Source: Adenophora triphylla var. japonica
Taxonomy: Eukaryota; Streptophyta; Magnoliopsida; Asterales; Campanulaceae
NCBI GenBank assembly: GCA_022495995.1
Contig: JAFEMH010002514.1
Coordinates: 271,342 to 335,341 of the forward strand
DNA length: 64,000 nucleotides
Reading direction: 5' to 3'
Below the pieces are notes generated by a model. The model was not told the origin of the DNA. It did no database searches and saw only the letters and a list, made by a program, of their open reading frames with translations. Made by a program: the position numbers and the translations under genes. Of this stretch, positions 51,713 to 62,700 are shown in pieces (within the stretch, counting starts at the first letter, position 1; each line of letters opens with the position of its first letter).

Positions 51713-51966
51713 TTAAGCCTCCAATTCATCATCGTCGCTACTCAAATCATATAGTTCAGGGTCCCTTAGCAGATCCTCGTCATCACTCACGGCGGATAGG
51801 TGGACAGGCACGTGCTCATACTCCGCCAGCTGCTCCAAAATGTCCGTATTAGGCCCTCGCCCCCGAGGCACGGCACTGGTGGATGACGAGTGGTACTCCG
51901 AGGCTGATGATGTAGAGGCCGTGCTCCCAACGTGCCTCCTCTTATGCTCGGGCTCCTGCATATTCC
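51713..51966 (-). pseudogene. C-terminal fragment of antisense plant-mobile-domain gene, element D (cut by element C)
   Basis: From the LTR junction the minus frame reads 'YRNMQEPEHKRRHVG', then Ser-rich 'STASTSSASEYHSSSTSA', and ends in an acidic tail ('SDDEDLL', 'DLSSDDDELEA', stop at 51713). An acidic, disordered C-terminus is shared with the element B copy (15445). ATTCC (51962-51966) before the LTR is the candidate target duplication of element C. Confidence 0.6.
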
Positions 51967-52372
51967 TGTAAGTACCCAAATCCGGATCGTCCAAATCCGT
52001 CAGAAAGTTAACCGAAATCCGTTAACTGGCCCGCTCCAGGTTAACCGAAACTCGTTAAACTCCCCGTTGCCGTGCCAACGAAACGTCCCGGGACTGCCCC
52101 GTGCATCCCGACATCGAACCGTACTTAGCACGTGACATCTCACATTAAAGTATGGCTTTCCCTGAAAAACGCATTTTTCGGCACTTTCCGGGGGCGTTTC
52201 GGACATTTCCCGAACTGTTTTTTTTTAAAACGGACAAAACCGGGACCGGGGAACAATCTTCCACCTCAGCTGGTGACTCAAAGGGCACGTGGCAGCCATG
52301 CCACCTCCTTCTAGTCACCCCTCAATCAATTTCAAAGGGAAAAGACCAAAATGCCCCTGGTTTGCAAGCCAA

Positions 52373-52504
52373 GTCCGGCCGGACTCACTGTGCACTTTTC
52401 CTGAAATTGCCAGCAAGTCCCCCAGATTTCCAAAATCCCCAAAACCCCCTGAAATTCAATCCAAGTCCGGCCGGACTCCTACTGCAATTTTCACCCTATA
52501 AATA
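52373..52504 (+). promoter_or_regulatory. LTR-C promoter: palindrome pair and TATA
   Basis: GTCCGGCCGGAC at 52373-52384 and 52465-52476 (both perfect 12-base palindromes), TATA CTATAAATA at 52496-52504. Confidence 0.75.
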
Positions 52505-52860
52505 GAAGTTGCTGTCAAAGGCAAGAGAAGGATTTTTACACCAAAAATCACCACCCCCACGGTCCAAGCGGTTTCACCCCTCCAGAGCTCCCGTTCTGTC
52601 TCGATTCGCGTGAAACCTTCGTATTTCGATCAAATACGCACCCTACAACTTCGAAACAACCTTTCGAATCACTTTCCGTGTCCCGTACACACCTCCCGAG
52701 CCAAAGGAGTCGACCCTAGCCATAGGTATAACTCCCTCTCTCTAAATCTCCCATTCCGTCTCGGTTTACGCGCCAGTCGCTATAACCATTTCGAACGTCG
52801 TTATCGAAATGTAGACGCCTCCGTCTAATGGGGTCCGATACGTTTTAGCCCCTCGATCCT

Positions 52861-53660
52861 CTTCTCTTTCCGTAAGAGAAGTAATCACGGGTTAAAACGG
52901 CGCTCCGACCCCGTTCCATTTACTTTTACGTCATTTACAATTCCGAGCCGTTTGGCCTCGTTGATCGTCATTTACAATTCCGAGCCGTTTGGCCTCGTTG
53001 ATCGTCATTTACAATTCCGAGCCGTTTGGCCTCGTTGATCGTCATTTACAATTCCGAGCCGTTTGGCCTCGTCGATCGTCATTTACGAATCCGGATCGTT
53101 TGATTCCGTTGACACCGCTTTAAATACTGTCATTTACAAGTCCGATCCGTTTGGATTGTGATAGTATTTACTTTTCAAAGTCCGAGTCGCAACCCGATTC
53201 GTTGATCGCATGTCATTTAATACGCATTTTTCCCGTAAAAATCGTTAACAATGTAATGCCCGGTTCAAAACCGGAGTTCGTCCGTCGAACTCTCTTTCAA
53301 AACGCGCGAAATGACGTTCGGCCTCCGAACGCTCATCTTCAAACTCCAAGCCGCCATTTGACACTTAAAATCATTTAATACGCATTTTTCCCATAAAAAT
53401 TGTTAACAATGACTCGTACAATTCAAAATCGACGTTTGCCACGCAAACGCTCATTTCAACTCAAACCGACGTTTGTCATTCAAACGCTCGTCTTTTCAAA
53501 AGTCACCTAATCAACGTTTGTCATTCAAACCAAGATTAAGTTTGTCATTCGAGCCCCCATTTCAAAAGACACACACACACACCCACACGATTTCGAGAAA
53601 GGTAGAAAGACTCGTCATGCGAGGCGTTTCGGGCGATCTCGTCATACTCTACCCGAAACG
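52861..53660 (+). other. Array of short hairpins in the transcribed part of LTR C
   Basis: Homologous to 19983-20943. CTTCTCTT/AAGAGAAG (52861/52874), GAGTTCG/CGAACTC (53274/53286), CGTTCG/CGAACG (53315/53326, against CGTTTG/CAAACG in LTR B), CGTTTG/CAAACG near 53434 and 53470, CGTTTCGGG/CCCGAAACG (53625/53652). Confidence 0.7.
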
Positions 53661-53960
53661 TAACCTGACCTCCGAACCTAGCAATCTCTGGTACAAAAAA
53701 GCTTTTTACTCGTTTTTGCTGCCAATAAAAATGATCCTTTTTTAAGCCTTTTCCTAAGTTTTTGCTACCAATAAAAACGACACCTTTTCACAAAAGCCGT
53801 TTCTCAACGTTTTGGGCTCAAAATACAAAAACCGCGTGGCGACTCCTCAATTTTGTTCCTTCCCATGAAGCGAGGTCTCAGACACCAACGCCCCCCGCGA
53901 AAGACAACCGCCTTTTCCGCGCCCCCCGCCCGCGCGCGAAAAAGATCGGGTAATTTCAGT

Positions 53961-53978
53961 TGGCGACTCCGCTGAGGA
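53961..53978 (+). promoter_or_regulatory. Primer binding site of element C (tRNA-Arg type)
   Basis: TGGCGACTCCGCTGAGGA, two bases after the LTR end, identical to that of element A and complementary to the 3' end of tRNA-Arg with about two mismatches. Confidence 0.88.
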
Positions 53979-55323
53979 AAAGATACTTTTTTCAAAGCTA
54001 GATGTTTTCTAAAAAGCCTTCCGTGGGTCAAACTTTTGTTTACCCTTCCTCGTTTTCGTGTGTGTGTTACTTTAAACCTCGAACGGTTTTTTTTCAAAGG
54101 CATTACATTGTCAACTTTTCAAAATCTTACCATGTTTGTGCATCCCCATTCATGTTTGATTTTCATGCTGTCTTTTGAACTGTGCATCATAATTCTTTAA
54201 GACACATTCTGAAAAATCTCTGTTTTACTCAGAAAAAGAATTTTAGTGACCGCTCACTACGCGCACTTGCTGCCTCGGAACACCGCACTTCACGTGCACT
54301 TGCTGCCTCGGTACACTTTGCACACTACAACCCCTAACCCGAGATGGCCTTATCGGTTGCACTCCGATTGGTGCCGGACACCTTTCGGGCGCACGGGGTC
54401 GTCCCAAACATCCCATCCTAGCCCGTGTAAGCCATGCACTCTTTGTGTCACACTTTGTCCAAGACCCCGGTTGGTTTTTGGCTTAGTTCGTGTCATAAAG
54501 CCTAAGTGTATGTTTTTCACGCCGGGCCCCGCTCCAAGTCAAGCTCGAGAGTTTTAGACCGAAGGTCGTTCCCGACCCGAAGTCTTGAGCTTTTTCAGCC
54601 TTGACTTTGACGCGGAGCTCTGCCGAAAAATATATCTGAAGGTTCAATGTGACGCCGTGTCACCAAACCTCGCCGTATGTACCGTGCCAGCCACAACTTG
54701 GCCAACGCTAAAAAGCTAAGGTCTCTCGCACAAGAGAGTCAGGAGAGGTCATGCCCAAATTTTGGCACGATCCCGACCTTAACTTAAGGACGTTGACTTC
54801 GACCGTGGCCCGTACGTCACATACGTTGAAAGTTTGCGTGATCAGCTAGCCTTAAGTTCACTTTTTCCTTTGTCGGTGGAACTCGCTTGCCTTATCGGAC
54901 CTCGCTCGGGATAGTCCGTCTGAGAAAGATGATCTACAATGGAAACGAGGGGCTTATAAGCGTAGTGACGAGATCCCGCGATTAGAGCTCTAGGATTAGT
55001 TGCGAAAAAGAAGACACGCTCTTTTCCAACCAATTAGGACTACGAGAAAACGCGCTTTAAGTAAACTTTAATCGGTAGCGCACATTGCACAAGCCCGAAA
55101 ACCTTGAGCCAAATACCCTTTTCCGAAGCCTAAACCCTTCCTTTCGTTCCACTGCGGCGAGAAAGTGGTTCATATTTCCGGGTCGGCGCCTTGCCGGGAT
55201 CACGGTAACGGCGGCGTCGAGCAGGTTCTTCGGTTCCCTCGGTTCCCTCGGCCGGAATTTCCAACATGTCTAGCTCACGAGAAATCGTGACGGGGAAGGA
55301 CCCCGCCACCGTGTAACGAGATA
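53979..55323 (+). other. Untranslated leader of element C
   Basis: No credible gene. Related in opposite orientation to parts of the element A leader (for example 54300-54520 and the CGGCAGAGCTCCGC copy near 54610). Confidence 0.65.
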
Positions 55324-57310
55324 TGACATTGGAAGAAGCCATTCGGGCTTGTGAGGTTCACAAGAGGCGAGAAGAAGATCGGCGAGAATTTCGTGGTACG
55401 GCTTACGAATGAGCGAGGTATAGCGGCTATCCCCGGTCGAGACGGTACTTTTGTCACAGTCGAGGATGACGATTCCCCCAAACCGGTTCACCAAACCTTC
55501 AATCGGGTTCCTCCCCCGCCAACTTACGGGATGCCTTCCGGCCAAGGAAACGGCCGACCTAGGCTCCATGTTGCCACCTCTCGGGGCAACCACTGTCAAT
55601 TTTGGTCGGCCCAGTGCTACACCCGTCACTCGATATCACCGGCGCACCATTGGACCATCTCGAGGATGCCAATATCCCTCAATATCCTCCCGGGTTCGTC
55701 CCGTTGCCTATACACGAAGCCCTAAACACCGGGGACAAACCCCGATACAGTTCAAAAAAGGCTCCCGTATATGCTCATATACCAAGCGTTCCACCTCCAA
55801 TCACTACCGCTCACGTGGTAGCACCGTGCGCCGAGCCTCACAGTCCACCGGACCCAACCTTAGCCTGGATGGTCGAGCGGATAGAAAGACACGAAAGCCA
55901 CCATGAGCGGCTCAAAGCGAAACGCTCAAATCCACGAGATCCGGGAATGGTCACGCCTCTCCTGCCAAGTTCGAGAATGCGGAGATGGACCGATTCGATG
56001 GAACCGAATGTCCTCAAACGCACGTCGACACTTACGTTCTCGGCATGAGAGCAAAAGGAGCAACCCTCCGGCCAAATGGCCGACCACTTCCGGCATACGC
56101 TCAAAAGTTCGGCGTTACGATGGTTTCGAGGTCAAGCACGCGGATCGCCACACAGGAACAGTCGGTAACATCTTCGTGGGCAGTACGGATCCCAACTTAG
56201 AGTGGGAAACAAGTCGCGAGGACTTAATCACCAGCGAGCGAAGCGGATGAAAGTGTTGGGGAATTCTACAAGAGATGGAGCTGGAAACTCTCAGAGATCA
56301 TGGAGCCACTCTCCAAAGACGAGCAGTGCGGATCTTCAAGTCTGCTTAAGACCGTCCATCCGAACTCTCATCGGCCACAATTTCTTCCCGAGATCTCGGG
56401 CCATGGTCAATGCCGGCTCACGGTTCGAGAAGGATCTCAAGGAAAAGTTGGCTCTTGCACGGCCATACGAATACCGCTCAACAGTGCATTCAATCCCGCA
56501 CCGGCCCCCGGCAAAGGAAAGATACATACATCGGCTAACTACGTCCATCGGGGACAACGGTCGGGTAACGAGAAACCCGGTCCCGCAAAGCAACGGTTCT
56601 ACTCGAAAGCGGACTGCCGTACACTTCGACAAGTTGGACATGCCACCGAGCAAGATCTTTGGAAGGGTTAATCAAGGAGGGTCTCCTTAAGCCCGTTGCC
56701 AATTACAAACCCAAAGTTCCCGTAGCCAATGCGGACAAGAGCAAATCTTTGCGCCTTCCATCGGTATCACGGCCATACCACGACAATTTGTTTGGGGTTA
56801 CGATACGAAATCAGAACTTGATAGAAGAAGGCAAGTTAGAGCGCCCCGTGGGCACAATACGATCGGGAATCCCTTTCCGAACAATAACGGCGTGAATTCC
56901 ATTGAGTGGGTGCCCAAGAAGAGTGCCACGAGAACCCGTTTCTCCGCCTCTCTCAGTTGGATCCTCCTCTAATGTCCACATCGGCTATGATGTTTGCGGC
57001 TGCTCACTTTGCACAGTACGAGTCTCGAAAGCTGTCCGAGCAATCCTCAGAAAACGAAGAAGAAATCCTCTCAACGACAGCGAGAGAAAGATACGAAGCT
57101 GGAGATACCGGTGTAGGTACACTTGGAGAACCCTCGGGAGGTTCGACTACTACGTCTTGTACTCCGGCCAGGTCCTCTTTGCCTCCGGGCCATGCGGCTT
57201 TAGAGCAAACGGGGGTGGGAAAGCCGAAAAGTCAGTGAAACAAAAATTCGGACCACAGGACACCGGAATACCTCGAGATCTTGGTAATCTTCTTGCCGAT
57301 CGAAGCTAAC
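55324..57310 (+). pseudogene. Gag of element C, with capsid core, many frameshifts
   Basis: The N-terminal part starts near 55324 ('MTLEEAIRACEVHKRREED'), then 'GTFVTVEDDDSP' and a Pro-rich linker, then 'DPTLAWMVERIERHESHHER'. The capsid core follows near 55985 ('MDRFDGTECPQTHVDTYVL'), the motif typical of plant gypsy Gag. Further pieces appear in all three plus-strand frames up to about 57300. The N-terminus matches the Gag ORF of element A, whereas the core has no counterpart there. Not translatable as one protein. Confidence 0.7.
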
Positions 57311-57479
57311 CCTCCGCGGGATCGGCCAAGATTCAATTTGTCCGGCTTAGAGCTCGGACCGGCAAAGGAAGATCAAGGTCGGCTTAGCGATCGCACTCGA
57401 TCAATGTGCTAACCAAGGGCGGCAACCGCCACGGGCGGCCTCAACACACTCACGAGGTTCCACCAAAGGCTTTACCTCG

Positions 57480-57960
57480 CAAGAGGAAGACGGAAACGGA
57501 TGGGTGGATGACTCTCCTTCTACGGATAGAGACGAGATCTACGACTCCCGCCTATATGGCGGCATGATCACGTTACGTGACGAAGACTTACCGAGAGACG
57601 CCTCGGGGCACAACGAAGCTCATGTACATCACTCTCAAACTCAACACCATATCACTCCCGGAGTATTGGTAGATAACGGGTCAGCCGTTAATGTCCTCCC
57701 TCTCGGCATGATGCGAGCTCTTCGCATCCATGAAAGCCATACGATACCGTCTACTCGGACTATCAAGGCCTACGACAACTCGTCCGTCCCATCACAGGGA
57801 CGGTGACTCTGGAACTACGGTTCGAAACCCCAAATGGTGCCGGCAAAATTCCACGTGATGGACATTCCATCCGAATTCACGGCTCTCTTGGGACGCCCTT
57901 GGCTACACCACATGAAAGCCATAGCTTCCACTCTCCATCGGTGCGTCAAGTTCATTAACC
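57480..57960 (+). pseudogene. First aspartic-protease module of element C
   Basis: 'PGVLVDNGSAVNVLPLGMM' carries the Asp of the active site (D-N-G-S form), then 'TIKAYDNSSVPSQG' and, after a frame change at about 57800, 'FHVMDIPSEFTALLGRPWLH' and 'AIASTLHRCVKF'. This is a full-length retropepsin-like arrangement with one frameshift. The spacer between gag and this module (57311-57480) is short. Confidence 0.75.
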
Positions 57961-59148
57961 GAGCGAGGAGATCTTGAAGTCATCCGAGGGGATAGTTTCC
58001 TCATAGGAAAGCGAAGCCGAGACGATGTGAGCGTGTCCGCACTCGAGCACCGGGGTTACCTCCTTCGAATCAACCAAGGGACTACGGGGCAAATCTCATC
58101 GAGAATCCCTCGAGTCCGGAGATGCCAACTATGTAAACGTACTCGAGCGGGCGGACCACAGAGCAGATCCGATACATCAAGTTCAACTGTCGTTTCCAAC
58201 ATTTGGAGCGGGTGGAAGGAAACGGCGAACATCGCCATGATGCGGGCACATAAACCCCCTGTCTCCGCTCAGAGATTCATCGGCATTCTTCAAACTCATT
58301 CTACGGCCCACCCAGTGAGGAGATCTTTGTAATAAAGATCGACAAGTATCGTCATACTCATCTCGGCGCCTATGGCCGTCGTATGGAAGGTCCTCTACGA
58401 GGGATTCCCCTCTAAGCCTTTCCTCTCAAGCATGGGGTACGAGATTTTTCTAGTTTGCTCCAAAGAACGCAACCGGACGCAATACGTCCCTACACTGGAT
58501 TGAGCGATCGAGATGACGATGAATCTGGACTCTCCGGAGTCGAAGATGCGGCGGACCCGCAAGCGAGACCTCTGCATTCACATGCTCGGTTTTGAGGACG
58601 GAACTCCTTCCGATCAAGTCACCTACGACCAAGGTTCCAATACCATGGAAATTGTCAAGCTCAATGTCCGATGCAGGCGGCTATCCGATAATTGGAAGCA
58701 CGTGATTCACGCAACGAGGAATCCCTACGATCAAGTAAGGGCGACGACTTCGTCAATATCATCTATTCGAGATATCACGATGAAGCGAGGATCCGGTCCT
58801 TGTTATCGGTCTACGTAACACTAGGTCACCCTTGATATTTGCTGCTCATGGTAAACGAAGCCTTGGCCAAGCGAGCTCGAGCTCATCACTACTTCCGAGT
58901 ACCGGCCCGGTGGCAGCAGGCCCGTGCCGTCGGTCAAGCTTATACCCTCGAACGCCGCCGAGGCCGAGAGGGCGGCGAAGGAGACCAAGCTCCTCACCTG
59001 CTACAAGTCGAGATCAACCTCGGGAACGCTTGGCGGCCACCCGAAAACATCTGCGAAAGTCTTCACCCGAGGCAGAGTCGGCTTCCGACATAGGAAATGA
59101 CCACCTCGGCATCAACATGCTCCCGGTTCGATTCTACTCCCGGTCGTC
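57961..59148 (+). pseudogene. Decayed polyprotein linker after the first protease module, element C
   Basis: Short open pieces in alternating frames. 'HRGYLLRINQGTTGQ' may correspond to the region leading to a G-patch, but this is weak. 58513-58818 and 58832-59185 give open stretches without recognisable domains. The junction between the two protease-containing halves, if there is one, should lie here. Confidence 0.35.
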
Positions 59149-60195
59149 ATGGCCCGGATTCGAGACATCACGCGATCGGCCCTAGCTTTGATAGACTTGG
59201 CGATCGAGCGAGATCACGAGACCGTCAACATTGCAGAATTCAATACCCCCGTGGGGTCAATCAAGCAAATATGGGCAAACTTCTTGGTGATCGAGATCAA
59301 GGAAGGCCGCATGGAATGTCCCAGTCCGACTTCCTTCGTCAATGTAATCCAAGTGTTCCCGCCATTCGGCGATTTGAATGTAATCACGGTTCTGGACACT
59401 AGCCAGACGATGCGCACCTATGGAGACTGCCTAGGTCTCGCAAGGAAAGCTCTCATGGAGCTAGCCGCTCAAGAAAGTCGTCTTTGGGACGAAGACCAAG
59501 CTCGAAAGACCTACAGGGACCAAGCCCTTAAAGTGTCACAGGCAGCTTCAGACAGAAAGCTAGAGGCCACTCTAGACCAGTTCGACCTCAAGAGTTTTGC
59601 TCATGGCAACTTCCCTGACTACCGTCTGTTCTCATCCAACCCCCTCTGCCAGGCAAGGGTGGTCAACGGTCCCAATGACCTAGGAGATGGAACGACACAG
59701 AAGAATGAATCCCAGCGCTTACCTTCCCGAGGAAAGCAAGTTCTCTGTGAAAGCGACGATGAAGATGATGAAACCATTCTCTTCCAAGCCGGGCATGAAG
59801 TCAACAAAACCGGACTCCCAAGGGTCCTGGGAGGATGGGAACGGATCATTTCCGCACTCAAATTGAAAGGCCAACTCAGGGAGGAAGGTCTATTTAAAAA
59901 CAGGAGGAGGATGGAAATTCGTCTCGAGCAACTACTCAGGGAAATTCCACAGTCTACAGCCTTCGTTTACAGAAACGATCAACTGGGACAGCAACCAGTC
60001 ACATGGGCAGATGTTCGGGAAGCCGTGTACTCACCTTCCGACATACCCGCCACTCAGATAAAACAGAGGAGAAAACTCTCCCCGATGGAGGTTTACCTAG
60101 ACTGCCGCACGCAGTTCAAAGAAGCACTGGCTATTCTCACATGGGAAGAAACGCAGGCGCTAACTCTCGACGCAGTTCCGCCGCAAGAAGGTTGA
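59149..60195 (+). CDS. Intact 348-codon ORF of unknown function in element C
   Basis: ATG 59149 ('MARIRDITRSALALIDLAIE') to TGA 60193-60195, no interruption, although the sequence on both sides is frameshifted every 100-300 bases. Predicted soluble, with charged helices ('AAQESRLWDEDQARKTYRDQ') and an acidic stretch ('CESDDEDDETILF'). I recognise no domain. The block 'NIAEFNTPVGSIKQIW' resembles 'ILEYNTPYKDLVGEW' in the Gag-like ORF of element A, with similar spacing of following Pro and Leu residues, so it may be a lineage-specific polyprotein domain. It lies just before the second protease module. A captured host sequence is an alternative. Confidence 0.5.
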   Translation: MARIRDITRSALALIDLAIERDHETVNIAEFNTPVGSIKQIWANFLVIEIKEGRMECPSPTSFVNVIQVFPPFGDLNVITVLDTSQTMRTYGDCLGLARKALMELAAQESRLWDEDQARKTYRDQALKVSQAASDRKLEATLDQFDLKSFAHGNFPDYRLFSSNPLCQARVVNGPNDLGDGTTQKNESQRLPSRGKQVLCESDDEDDETILFQAGHEVNKTGLPRVLGGWERIISALKLKGQLREEGLFKNRRRMEIRLEQLLREIPQSTAFVYRNDQLGQQPVTWADVREAVYSPSDIPATQIKQRRKLSPMEVYLDCRTQFKEALAILTWEETQALTLDAVPPQEG

Positions 60196-60640
60196 TCCGG
60201 GCCCGCAGCGGAGGAAAACTAGCAAACCACGAGTATCGCCGCACCCAACTCCTTAATACCCCGAGTATGCTCAAGAAGAAGGAAAGAAACGCGATATACC
60301 GTGAAGAGATCAAGGAGACCGTTCGCTTGAGCCGAGAACTCTCCAACCTCCCCCGAGGGTTAACAACACAGTTCGGGCCAGCAACCATTGTTGTGCACTG
60401 ACATTCGAACAACTGCGTCAAACCGTAGGCTACCTCCCGCAGAGGCACCTAAGCCGGTATCCCGGGACAGAATCCGTCTGCCGCCGAAGCTCCCAGAGAA
60501 TTCATCCACAATCAATGAGTTGAGGGAAGACGCATGGCCTTATGCTACGAGGAATCCTCCTCTAACTATGGCTCAACTCGAGAGCGGCACTGCTCGTAAG
60601 GGACCAAACCTCGATGTCGGGGCGTTCTAACCCGATCGGG
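60196..60640 (+). pseudogene. Pre-protease segment of element C
   Basis: 'INELREDAWPYATRNPPLTM' near 60510-60560 aligns with the pre-protease segment of element A (6840-6900). The upstream part gives short open pieces in several frames. It marks the start of the element-A-like half of element C. Confidence 0.55.
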
Positions 60641-60769
60641 TCAAATCCATGCATTACCACCTAAGGCCACCAAAAAGCCGACGGAGCCGAATTGCAATCC
60701 GGCCAGCCCGAAGACGCAAATTCCTTGAAAGAGGACCCGATCCTCACTACCAAGCGCACTCAGCGAACA

Positions 60770-61392
60770 TTTCCCTTTGGTCTCTGCTCACCTCCTCTTA
60801 TCCTCACAAGCTCAAGCTAGAGGAAAGCCCGGCCCGTACCATGGTCCCCGTGGACGCAACCCCGTATGAAGTCATTCAAATGATCGGCAACATCCACTAT
60901 GGCAACATTATCACCTTTACGTATTTGGACCTTCCAAAATTTGGGGTGATCACAATGAGCCGCTCTACATCACAGCCCGAGTTTGGACGAGCGTCGCCTT
61001 CCCCGCGTGTTGGTAGACGGAGGTTCCGGAATGAATGTCTTGCCCGCCAAGATGATGGACTCCGCTTGATATCAAGCCCACGCATCTTAAGCCTTCAAAT
61101 TACACTGTCAAGGCCTATGACTCTACTTCCCGCACGGTTCTCTGGGGTTGCTACTCTCAACATCTCGGTTCGGCAAGCGGGTGATCCCCACCGAATTCCA
61201 AGTGTTGGACATTCCAATCACTTTCACAGCCCATCCCGGGGCGTCCCCGGGCCGCATCAAATCAATGGCGTGGCATCCACCCTTCACTGCCTCAAGTCTC
61301 ATGCAAGGCAACGAGCTAACCACAGCCTACTACGACAGTGTCACCACCGAGGACCAAAGACCAACGACATTCCAGATTGGAAATCAAGCATA
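60770..61392 (+). pseudogene. Second aspartic-protease module of element C (element-A type)
   Basis: 'SYPHKLKLEESPARTMVPVD', 'EVIQMIGNIHYGNIITFTYL' and 'LPKFG' match the protease region of element A almost residue for residue. After that the frame is lost several times. The active-site region (VDGGS-type) is readable in another frame near 61015, and 'PTEFQVLDIPITFTAHPG' near 61190. It is the second protease module within 3.5 kb. Confidence 0.75.
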
Positions 61393-61443
61393 ATGACAAC
61401 ATGCCATTGACTGGATTCACTCGGAGACCTCCAAGATCCAAAT

Positions 61444-62700
61444 ATGCAACGTGGACCTTCCACTGCCTCACGACCAGCATTCCTCCCCGCCGTGAGGGAT
61501 GATGAAACTCATGAACTTCATCCCAGATCGGGGCTCGGCAAAAGGCCGCAAGGCCAACACCAAGTCATTGAAGTCAAGGACCACACCACGGTCCAGGGCT
61601 TCGCTACGTGCCAACACCGGCCGACATCAAGGAAGACAAAAGGCTCGCCCGCACCAAGGCAAGCAGCCCGCAAAAGGGGAACCTCCGACGGCACACCCAC
61701 CTCCGACCTTACAGCTTTGACCTTGCTCATTACTTCACCAAGGGAACCGACAAACCGAGGGGACCGACAAGGGAACCGACAGCAGAATCCCGAGGGGACC
61801 GACAATGAACCGACAGCCAGTAATCGAGGGGACCGACAAAGTGGAACCGATGAAGATGAGAAAGAAGCAGGATAGTCAACACCAAGACTACGTAAAGAAT
61901 GGAACAGCCTAGCACGGGACCTCAAGCGTTTCGTAGGACTCAAAGCTAATCCGATAAGGGGAGCGTTCCTCGACATCACAGCCTCTACCCGGAACCAACC
62001 GCCACTACGGTCCAAAGATGAGTACACATTCAAGGGAATCCCAGGCACTTGGAGGAGCAACTCAAGGTACTCTCCATGGGAAACAAGTTGTTCGGATCAG
62101 CCGAGGCCACATTCGAGACAAGAAATCCAAAGCGTAAGGAACCAGAATTCATAGAAAACGCTTCTCGGTGGACCACTCTACGTAGTCTCGTTTGAAGAAG
62201 TTATGGAGTTGCCCAACTTGATCGATCGGGCTCCGACAACAAAGCATGATCGCCATGAAGGGACAAGCAGGAGCCAAGCCTCTCGATCCCCGCACCCTCA
62301 TCAAGCATCCAAAGCAATGCCACCGAAGAATTGGGTAACTTTCACCGACCAAGGGCAAGCCAGCAGAATTGGAAGACAAGCCGGGCCCGCACCCACATCT
62401 CCTAAACCCGGTCTCAAACCCTCCGAGCCACCTTGTCGAGTCCGGTCCTTCTGAGTCATCCAACGGCCTTACGCCGAGGACTATAATGTTGTAGCCAATC
62501 ATGTATTCCGTTCTTGTTTAATGAAAAGTCTCGACCTTTCTGAGTATCCTCTCATTGCCACTTTAACAACTCGATAAGTTAACAAACAACTTAAAAGACG
62601 TTAATAATCCAATTGATAAAGAAGCGTAGACACATTAAACGAACAATACATTAAAGAAGTTCTCGAGCGTGTAGTTGACCAAGAGGACAACCGGCCCAAG
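61444..62700 (+). pseudogene. Post-protease linker of element C
   Basis: Matches element A pieces in order: 'QVIEVKDHTTVQGF', 'LRPYSFDLAHYFTKG', 'SKDEYTFKGIPG' and 'KNWVTFTDQ'. A GACCGACA-type short tandem repeat (about 61748-61850) interrupts it after 'AHYFTKG'; element A lacks this repeat. Frameshifts are frequent. No activity is expected. Confidence 0.6.

Larger units (their letters stand above)
45416..51966 (+). mobile_element. Element D: Tat-type element, 5'-truncated, interrupted by element C
   Basis: Plus strand. Begins mid-polyprotein in the pre-RT linker, continues through RT, both RNase H domains and integrase, the duplicated spacer block, conserved block, antisense DUF7745-like gene, and the end of an antisense plant-mobile-domain gene. 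Element C's LTR starts at 51967. Same gene order as element B. Most damage is by nonsense changes rather than indels. Confidence 0.85.
51967..53958 (+). repeat. 5' LTR of element C
   Basis: 1992 bases, TGTAAGTACCCAAATCCGG ... GGGTAATTTCA, same family as LTR B but with one promoter unit. Contains four direct copies of a 37-base TCATTTACAATTCCGAGCCG unit (52930-53082), a (CA)n tract (53571), the hairpin array, and a primer-binding-site core copy TGGCGACTCC at 53837-53846, 121 bases before the LTR end. Confidence 0.9.

Noticed and set aside
54246..54557. 103-codon frame in the leader of element C
   Set aside because: No domain, not conserved with the element A leader, which aligns in opposite orientation.
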